Source of the DNA: an uncultured Oscillospiraceae bacterium
Lineage (GTDB): Bacteria > Bacillota > Clostridia > Oscillospirales > Oscillospiraceae
Direction: 5' to 3'
DNA length: 64,000 nucleotides
Assembly (NCBI GenBank): GCA_947625285.1
Contig: CANQNS010000004.1
Coordinates: forward strand, 1-64,000
Shown: positions 57,547-64,000 of the stretch, piece after piece
How the letters are laid out: each line of letters begins with the position of its first letter
How positions within the stretch are numbered: position 1 is the first letter of the stretch
Translations under genes and position numbers: made by a program
The notes under the pieces: model-generated
Database searches by the model: none
Told to the model about the DNA's origin: nothing
Seen by the model: the letters and a program-made list of their open reading frames with translations, nothing else

Positions 57547-58929
57547 TCACTTGGCGTCGTAGGCCGCCTTCATGCACTTATAGGTCATATAGCAGTCGAA
57601 TTTGGCCGTAGTCTCAAAGGGCGCGTGCATCGAAAGCACCGGCACGCCCGCGTCGATGGTGTCGATGTCCCGCATAGCCATCTCCGTTGCCACGGTGCCG
57701 CCGCCGCCCTGGTCCACCTTGCCCAGCTCGCACATCTGCCAGACCACCCCCGCGTCGTCGCACAGCCGGCGCAGATAGCCCACCAGCTCTGCGGAGGCGT
57801 CGCTGGCCCCGGACTTGCCCCGTGCGCCGGTATACTTGCAAAAGCCAACGCCGTAGTTGAGCCGGGCGGCGTTCTGCTTTTCGCTGACCTCCGGGTACAT
57901 GGGGTCCAGCGCGGCCGTCACGTCGGCGGAGATGCAGAAGCTGCGGGAAAAGCTCTCCTGCACAGAGCAGACGCCGCCGCAGAGCCTCTCGATGAACCGC
58001 TCAAAGGCCTGGCTCATCATGCCGGTGACGCCATAGGAGCCGATCTCCTCCTTGTCCGCCAGGATGCAGACCGCCGTGCGCTCCGGCGCGCTGGTCTCCA
58101 GGATGGCGGCCAGCTCCGCGTAGGCGCAGACCCGGTCGTCCTGTCCGTAGCCGCCGATCATGCTCCGGTCCAGGCCCAGCTCCCGCACGTCAAAGGCGGG
58201 CACCGCCTCCAGCTCCGCCGAGATCAGGTCGGCCTCCGTGATGCCGTAGCGGTCGTTGAGCAGGCTCATGACCGCCAGCTTCACCCGGTCGCTGCCCTCG
58301 CCGGCATAGGGCACGCTGCCGGCCAGGACGCACAGCTTCTCTCCCTCCACGCCCTTAGCCATGGTCTTCTGCATCTGGTCCGCCGCCAAGTGGGGCAGCA
58401 GGTCCGTCACCACGAACTGGGGGTCGTCCCTGTCCCGGCCGACGACCACGTCCACCGTGGAGCCGTCCTTCAAAGCCACCGTTCCGTGCAGCTCCAGGGG
58501 TATGGCGGTCCACTGGTACTTCTTGATGCCCCCGTAATAGTGGGTGCGGAAGTACCCCAGCTCCGTGTCCTCGAAAAGAGGCAGCTGCTTCAGGTCCAGC
58601 CGAGGGGAGTCCACATGGGCGGCCTCCACCACGAACCCCGCGCTCATGGGCTTTTTGCCACCCACCGCCAGCAGCAGGCTCTTGCCCCGGTTGCTGCAAT
58701 ACACCTTCTGCCCCGGCTTGATGGGGCCCGCGCCGTCCGCCAGAGGCTCGAAGCCCGCCGCCTCCGCCAGCTTGATGGCCTCGCTCACGGCCTCCCGCTC
58801 GGTCCGGGCCGCGTCCAGATAGGCCATGTAGCCCTTGCAGTAGTCCTCGCAGGCCAGCCGCTCTTTGGCGTCGATCAGGTCGTAGCCGTTTTTCGGCTGA
58901 TAAAAAAGCTCGTTTTTCTTCTCATCCAT
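57547..58929 (-). CDS. M18 family aminopeptidase
   Basis: Start trimmed to [61 protein letters not shown]. Confidence 0.93.
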   Translation of the reverse strand: MDEKKNELFYQPKNGYDLIDAKERLACEDYCKGYMAYLDAARTEREAVSEAIKLAEAAGFEPLADGAGPIKPGQKVYCSNRGKSLLLAVGGKKPMSAGFVVEAAHVDSPRLDLKQLPLFEDTELGYFRTHYYGGIKKYQWTAIPLELHGTVALKDGSTVDVVVGRDRDDPQFVVTDLLPHLAADQMQKTMAKGVEGEKLCVLAGSVPYAGEGSDRVKLAVMSLLNDRYGITEADLISAELEAVPAFDVRELGLDRSMIGGYGQDDRVCAYAELAAILETSAPERTAVCILADKEEIGSYGVTGMMSQAFERFIERLCGGVCSVQESFSRSFCISADVTAALDPMYPEVSEKQNAARLNYGVGFCKYTGARGKSGASDASAELVGYLRRLCDDAGVVWQMCELGKVDQGGGGTVATEMAMRDIDTIDAGVPVLSMHAPFETTAKFDCYMTYKCMKAAYDAK

Positions 58930-60154
58930 GCTGTTCGTCCTCCAAGATGGTTTTGAATAACTGGTCGCAGGCCCGGCGGAAATCCGACCGGCTGCCGTTG
59001 TTTCGCAGGATATGGCCGCACCGGGCCTCATAAAAGGCGTCCGGCTTCTGGGCCCGGATGCGCTTGAGCGCATTCTCCAAACCGACGCCGTCCCGGACCG
59101 TCAGCCGGGCCGCCCGGACCTCCTCCGCCGCAAGCACCCCCACCAGGGCCGTGAGCCGGCCCTCCAGGGAAGTGCCCAGCAGATTTACGGCGTCGATGGC
59201 CGCGTACCGGCCCCCCGCCGCGGCGTGCTCCGCCAGCAGCTCTTCGATGGCGGCGATCACATACTTGTCCGTGATATCGCTCAGGTCCGCCAGGGCCTTG
59301 GGGTCGGAAAAGACCACCGCACCCAGCTCCTTGCGCCGGAGCACGCCGTCCTCCACCGCACCGGGGAACCGCCGCTCGATCTCCGAGAGCATCTGAGCGT
59401 TTTCCCGGCACAGGCCGTGATAGACCCTGTCCGCGTCGACGACCAGCGCACCCATGGCCGCCAGGGAATCCAGCGCGGTGGTCTTGCCCGCCCCGGTGCC
59501 GCCGGTGACGCCCACGATCTTCAGCGAGCCGATCAACGCCTCCCGGATGGCCCCGGCGGACAGCGCCCCTTGGCGCAAAATGCGGTAGGGCGTCCGGGTC
59601 AGGTCCACGATGGTGCTCTCTGTGCCCAGGGCGCAGGCCCCGCCGTCCACGATGGCCTCGATAACGCCGTCAAAGTAGGCGGCCACCTCCGCCGCGTTCC
59701 TGGGGCTTGGCTGGCCGGAGGGGTTGGCGGAGGGACAGGCCAGGGGCAGGCCGCATCCTTTCAGCAGCTCCAGCGTCAGTTCGCTGTCCGGGCACCGAAG
59801 CCCCACCGTGTCCCCACCGGCCCGGACGATCGCCGGGATATTCCCGTCCGCCTCCACCACTATAGTCAGCGGTCCGGGCCAAAAGGCGTCCGCCAGCACA
59901 TACGCGCCCCGGGTCACGTTTTTCCCGTACAGCCCCAGCGCCGGCCGGCCCTCCACCAGCAGGCTCAGGGGCTTCACCGCCGGCCGGCCCTTCACCTCAT
60001 ATATCCGCTCCACTGCGGCCGGGTCCAGGCCGTTGGCCGCCAGGCCGTACACTGTCTCCGTCGGCACCGCCACCAGCCCGCCCCGGCGCAGTATCTCCCC
60101 TGCCCGGACCAGTCCGGCGGCGTCCGTGATACGCTGTGTGTCTATTCTATCCAT
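58922..60154 (-). CDS. Fusion: L-threonylcarbamoyladenylate synthase (Sua5/TsaC/YwlC-type) + dephospho-CoA kinase (CoaE)
   Basis: 410 aa; [30 protein letters not shown] (Sua5/YrdC fold); [35 protein letters not shown] (CoaE). Confidence 0.9.
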   Translation of the reverse strand: MDRIDTQRITDAAGLVRAGEILRRGGLVAVPTETVYGLAANGLDPAAVERIYEVKGRPAVKPLSLLVEGRPALGLYGKNVTRGAYVLADAFWPGPLTIVVEADGNIPAIVRAGGDTVGLRCPDSELTLELLKGCGLPLACPSANPSGQPSPRNAAEVAAYFDGVIEAIVDGGACALGTESTIVDLTRTPYRILRQGALSAGAIREALIGSLKIVGVTGGTGAGKTTALDSLAAMGALVVDADRVYHGLCRENAQMLSEIERRFPGAVEDGVLRRKELGAVVFSDPKALADLSDITDKYVIAAIEELLAEHAAAGGRYAAIDAVNLLGTSLEGRLTALVGVLAAEEVRAARLTVRDGVGLENALKRIRAQKPDAFYEARCGHILRNNGSRSDFRRACDQLFKTILEDEQHG

Positions 60155-61217
60155 TTTCGCTTCTCAGCTTTTCCGCCTGGTCCGCCGTCACCAGCGCGTC
60201 GATCAGCTCGTCCAGGTCCCCGTTCATCACGGCGTCGATCTTATACAGGGTCAGGCCGATCCGATGGTCCGTCACCCGGCCCTGGGGGAAGTTATAGGTG
60301 CGGATGCGCTCGTTTCGCATACCGCTGCCCACCTGACTGCGCCGCTGATCCGCCCGGTCCGCCGCCTGCCTTTCCCGCTCGGCGGCCGCCAGACGGGACG
60401 CCAGGATGGACAGGGCCCGTTCCTTGTTTTTGTACTGGCTGCGCTCGTCCTGGCACTCCACCACCGTGCCCGTGGGGATGTGCGTCACCCGGATGGCGGA
60501 GGAGGTCTTGTTCACCTTCTGGCCCCCGGCCCCGGAGGAGCGGAACACGTCGATGCGCAGCTCCGACATATCCAGCTTGAACTCCACCTGGTCCATCTCC
60601 GGCAGCACCGCCACCGTGGCGGTGGAGGTGTGGACCCGGCCCTGGGTCTCCGTCTCCGGCACACGCTGGACCCGGTGGACGCCGCTTTCAAATTTCAGCC
60701 GGGAATAGGCCCCGGCCCCCTCCACGATGAAGCTGATCTCCTTGACGCCCCCCAGGTCCGTGTCGCTGACGTTGGCCACAGATACCTTCCAGCCCCGGCT
60801 CTCGGCGTACATGGCGTACATCCTGTAAAGGCTGGCGGCGAACAGGGCCGACTCCTCGCCGCCCACGCCGGCGCGTATCTCGATGATGACGTTCCTGCCG
60901 TCGTTGGGGTCTTTGGGCAGCAGCAGGGTCTTCAAGGCCAGCTCCGCCCCTGGCAGAGCGGCGCGGGCACCGTCCAGCTCCTCCTGGGCCAGAGCCCGCA
61001 GGTCCGGGTCGTCCTCCCCCGCCAGCAGGGCCTCCGCCTCCGCGGCGCCGGCCCGCAGCCGCTTCACCTGCCGCCAGGCCTCCACCACCGGCTCCAGCTC
61101 CTTCCGCTCCCTGGCAAGTTCTCCGTACAGCGCGGGATCGGCATAGGCGGCCGGGTCCTCCATCCGGGCGGCCAGCTTTAGATACCTGTCTTCGATTTGG
61201 CTTAATTTATCATCCAT
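60147..61217 (-). CDS. prfA: Peptide chain release factor 1
   Basis: 356 aa; [19 protein letters not shown] motif; [29 protein letters not shown]. Confidence 0.95.
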   Translation of the reverse strand: MDDKLSQIEDRYLKLAARMEDPAAYADPALYGELARERKELEPVVEAWRQVKRLRAGAAEAEALLAGEDDPDLRALAQEELDGARAALPGAELALKTLLLPKDPNDGRNVIIEIRAGVGGEESALFAASLYRMYAMYAESRGWKVSVANVSDTDLGGVKEISFIVEGAGAYSRLKFESGVHRVQRVPETETQGRVHTSTATVAVLPEMDQVEFKLDMSELRIDVFRSSGAGGQKVNKTSSAIRVTHIPTGTVVECQDERSQYKNKERALSILASRLAAAERERQAADRADQRRSQVGSGMRNERIRTYNFPQGRVTDHRIGLTLYKIDAVMNGDLDELIDALVTADQAEKLRSENG

Positions 61218-62418
61218 TTCCTATCGTCGCCGGGCCGGTCCGCCAGTCGGACCCGCCCGCTCTCTCCGCCGGCGCGGGACGGCCCAGCACATAGAAGTCC
61301 CGGGCCGCCGCCGTCAGGTAGAATATCTCCCGGGAGCGGGGGTCCAGCTCCTTCACCGTCCCGGGCCGCGTCACAATGGGCACGGACGCCTTTTCCTTTA
61401 TCCGCCGCAGCAGGGCCCGGCCCCTCTCGGTGGAGGCCAGCAGCCGCGCATAGGGGACCGCCGCCCCGCCCATGTCCGCCCGGATGCCCAGGGCCCCGGC
61501 CAGGGCCATCCGCCGCAGCCGGCTCAGGGGGTAGCGTTTCGTCTTGACCGCCTCCAGCACGCCCTCCAGCGTGCCCCGCTCCCGGACCGCCCGGTAAAAC
61601 CGCTCATCCAGGCCCTCGGTGGCGTCCGGCAGCGCGGCGAAGTCCTCCTTCTTCATGGCCCGCAGCCGGGCCATCACCGCCTGCTCCAGCCGCTCCGCCG
61701 TCACGGGCCCCCGGCCCGCGGCTGTCTCCCGCTCCAGCACCAGAGCCGCCCCGTCCGGCAGCGCGGGGCCTATATCCTCTCCCGCCGCCAGCCGGGCCCG
61801 CAGGGCCATCGCGCTGGGCGCGGCGGCGTTCTCCCGGTCGTCATGGCGGGACCCGTCCCGGACCGTCGCCACCGGCGCCATGGCGGACTTAAGAGCCACC
61901 AGGGCCTTGCAGTACTCCACCGCCAGGATGTCGTTGGGCCCCCGGAGCAGATCCGCCTTCGCGCCCAGTGCCCGGCGCAGGACCGTCTCCCGGGCGGCGG
62001 CGAAGCTGGCGCCGGAGCGCATCTCTTTTTTGACCGCCGCCAGCGCCTCCGGGTCCACGGCGGCCCGGGCCAGGGCCCCGATCCCCTCCAGGTCCCCGGA
62101 CTCGCTGCCGAAGCTGAGGTGGGTCACGACCCCCGATCCCTCCAGCAGCCCCACGGCACCCAGGGCGAACCGCTCCGCCGAGGACACGCACCAGGGCAGG
62201 GGCAGCTCGAACACCAGGTCCGCGCCGCAGCGCGCCGCCATCTCCGCCCGTGCGTGCTTATCAAGGCACGCCGGCTCTCCCCGCTGGACGAAGTCCCCGC
62301 TCATCACGCACACGATGGGCGCGTCCGCCCCCAGCAGGGCGCGGCTCTTCTCAAAATGCTCCCGGTGGCCCCGGTGAAAGGGATTGAACTCCCCCACCAC
62401 GCCGACGGCGTATTCCAT
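61210..62418 (-). CDS. tmcAL: tRNA(Met) cytidine acetate ligase-like nucleotidyltransferase
   Basis: 402 aa; [36 protein letters not shown]. Confidence 0.9.
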   Translation of the reverse strand: MEYAVGVVGEFNPFHRGHREHFEKSRALLGADAPIVCVMSGDFVQRGEPACLDKHARAEMAARCGADLVFELPLPWCVSSAERFALGAVGLLEGSGVVTHLSFGSESGDLEGIGALARAAVDPEALAAVKKEMRSGASFAAARETVLRRALGAKADLLRGPNDILAVEYCKALVALKSAMAPVATVRDGSRHDDRENAAAPSAMALRARLAAGEDIGPALPDGAALVLERETAAGRGPVTAERLEQAVMARLRAMKKEDFAALPDATEGLDERFYRAVRERGTLEGVLEAVKTKRYPLSRLRRMALAGALGIRADMGGAAVPYARLLASTERGRALLRRIKEKASVPIVTRPGTVKELDPRSREIFYLTAAARDFYVLGRPAPAERAGGSDWRTGPATIGNG

Positions 62419-62430
62419 GCCTTGTCCCTC

Positions 62431-62458
62431 TTGCGTTTTTCCAAAAATGCGGTAGAAT
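62431..62458 (+). promoter_or_regulatory. Predicted ackA promoter
   Basis: TTGCGT - 16 nt - TAGAAT. Confidence 0.5.
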
Positions 62459-62522
62459 GGGAACGATATCCCATATCATTTTACACGACTTTCTATATTT
62501 TTCAAGACGAAAGGGGTCCACC

Positions 62523-63722
62523 ATGAAAATTCTTGTCATCAACTGCGGCAGCTCCTCTTTGAAGTATCAGCTTCTGGACATGGACGGCGAGTCCCTGCTG
62601 GCAAAGGGCCTTTGCGAGCGCATCGGCATCGACGGCCACCTGAAGCACCAGCCCCAAAACGGCAAGCCCGTCTTTGACCAGGACCTCGCCATGCCCACCC
62701 ACACCGAGGCCATCGCCGCCGTGCTGGAAAAGCTGACGAGCCCGGAATACGGCGTGGTGGCCGATATGTCCGAGATCGGCGCGGTGGGCCACCGGGTGGT
62801 CCACGGGGGCGAGAGATTTGCTTCCTCTGTCGTCATCAACGACGCGGTGATGGACGCCATCGCCGCTTGCGTGCCGCTGGCCCCCCTGCACAACCCGGCC
62901 AATATCACCGGCATCGAGGCCTGCAAGGCCGTCATGGGCGGCGTGCCCCAGGTGGCGGTGTTCGACACCGCCTTCCACCAGACCATGCCCGGCAAGGCCT
63001 ATATGTACGCCGTCCCCTATTCTTACTACACGGACCTGCAGGTCCGCCGCTACGGCTTCCACGGCACCAGCCACCGGTACGTGTCCGCCCGGGCCGCCGA
63101 GATGATGGGCCGGCCCATCGAAGAACTGAAGCTCATCTCCTGCCACATGGGCAACGGCAGCTCCATCTGCGCCATCGACGGGGGCAGGAGCGTGGACACC
63201 TCCATGGGCTTCACCCCCATCGCCGGGCTGCCCATGGGCACCCGCTGCGGGGATATCGACGTGTCCATCCCCGACTACATCTGCCAGAACACCGGCAAGG
63301 ACGTAAAGACCGTCACGGACGAGCTGAACAAGAAGTCCGGCGTGCTGGGCGTGTCCGGCGTCAGCTCCGATTTCCGGGACCTGTCGAAAGCCGCCGGCGA
63401 GGGCAACGAGAGGGCCGCCCTGGCGTTGGAGATGTTCCAGTACGCCGTCGCCAAGACCATCGGGGCCTACGCCGCCGCCATGAACGGTGTGGACGGCATC
63501 ATCTTCACCGCCGGCGTTGGGGAGAACGACGCCGCCTGCCGGGCCGGTATCTGCCGGTATCTGGGCTATCTGGGCGTGGAGATCTGCCCGGAGTGCAATT
63601 CCAAGCGGGGCCAGGAGACCGTTATCTCCGCCGACGGCAGCAAGGTGAAGGTCATGGTGATCCCCACCAACGAGGAGCTTGTCATCGCCCGGGACACCAA
63701 GGAGCTGGTGGAAAATGCCTGA
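62523..63722 (+). CDS. ackA: Acetate kinase
   Basis: 399 aa; MKILVINCGSSSLKYQLLDM; GHRVVHGGERF; GVSSDFRDL. Confidence 0.97.
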   Translation: MKILVINCGSSSLKYQLLDMDGESLLAKGLCERIGIDGHLKHQPQNGKPVFDQDLAMPTHTEAIAAVLEKLTSPEYGVVADMSEIGAVGHRVVHGGERFASSVVINDAVMDAIAACVPLAPLHNPANITGIEACKAVMGGVPQVAVFDTAFHQTMPGKAYMYAVPYSYYTDLQVRRYGFHGTSHRYVSARAAEMMGRPIEELKLISCHMGNGSSICAIDGGRSVDTSMGFTPIAGLPMGTRCGDIDVSIPDYICQNTGKDVKTVTDELNKKSGVLGVSGVSSDFRDLSKAAGEGNERAALALEMFQYAVAKTIGAYAAAMNGVDGIIFTAGVGENDAACRAGICRYLGYLGVEICPECNSKRGQETVISADGSKVKVMVIPTNEELVIARDTKELVENA

Positions 63723-64000
63723 GGACGGTTTCCGCCCCATGCGGCGCGTAAGGCAGCAGTTGTCCGACCGGGAGACAGAGGCCATCTTGCAAAAGGGTGT
63801 GACCGGGATCCTGGCGGTGAACGGGGACGGCGGATACCCTTACGCCGTGCCGGTGAATTACGTCTGGAAGGACGGGAAGATCTACTTCCACGGGGCCAGG
63901 GCCGGCCACAAATTCGACGCCATGGCCCGGGACGGGAAGGTCTGCTTCTGCGTCATCGGCCGGGACGAGATATTGCCGGAAAAGCTGACGGACGCATACC
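63715..64000 (+). CDS. Pyridoxamine 5'-phosphate oxidase-family (NimA-like) flavin-binding protein, truncated at window edge
   Basis: Frame reads MPEDGFRPMRRVRQQLSDRETEAILQKGVTGILAVNGDGGYPYAVPVNYVWKDGKIYFHGARAGHKFDAMARDGKVCF; overlaps ackA stop. Confidence 0.85.
   Translation, partial: MPEDGFRPMRRVRQQLSDRETEAILQKGVTGILAVNGDGGYPYAVPVNYVWKDGKIYFHGARAGHKFDAMARDGKVCFCVIGRDEILPEKLTDAY

Overview
64 kb GC-rich bacterial chromosome window. Gene content and order suggest a spore-forming Clostridia/Oscillospiraceae-type Firmicute (inference). Most of it is conserved housekeeping DNA: sleB, thrS (no TGS domain), ychF, ftsH-hpt-tilS-dnaB-rplI-gdpP; a reduced dcw cluster (mraZ-rsmH-ftsL-pbp/spoVD-murE-mraY-ftsW-murG-murA-divIB-ftsZ); a dipeptide-type ABC transporter operon ending in a sugar transferase; tRNA-Gln(CTG); tepA-like protease, M18 aminopeptidase, a Sua5-CoaE fusion, prfA, tmcAL and ackA. 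Two regions stand out. (1) An ~18.5 kb block (about 35.85-54.35 kb, minus strand) looks like one co-directional operon. It sits behind a LytTR/GHKL two-component system and a candidate LytTR direct-repeat box. It encodes three NCS2 permeases, two cation:dicarboxylate-type symporters with N-terminal RsbW-like HATPase modules, a single-chain ABC importer (lipoprotein SBP-permease-ATPase) with a C-terminal HATPase-like module, a STAS protein, a sensor-MFS fusion, an ATP-grasp enzyme, a Cache/HAMP-SpoIIE phosphatase-HATPase protein and an HD protein. I interpret this as a partner-switching signalling system acting on transporters rather than on a sigma factor; I know of no description of it. (2) A surface acyltransferase gene lies between 27-bp direct repeats of the sleB 3' end. 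Its predicted promoter has a 9-G tract inside an exactly 17-bp -35/-10 spacer, a candidate phase-variable promoter. A second long G tract (8 G) lies at an apparent frameshift at the end of the HD gene. All calls come from reading the sequence and supplied ORFs; no database search was run.
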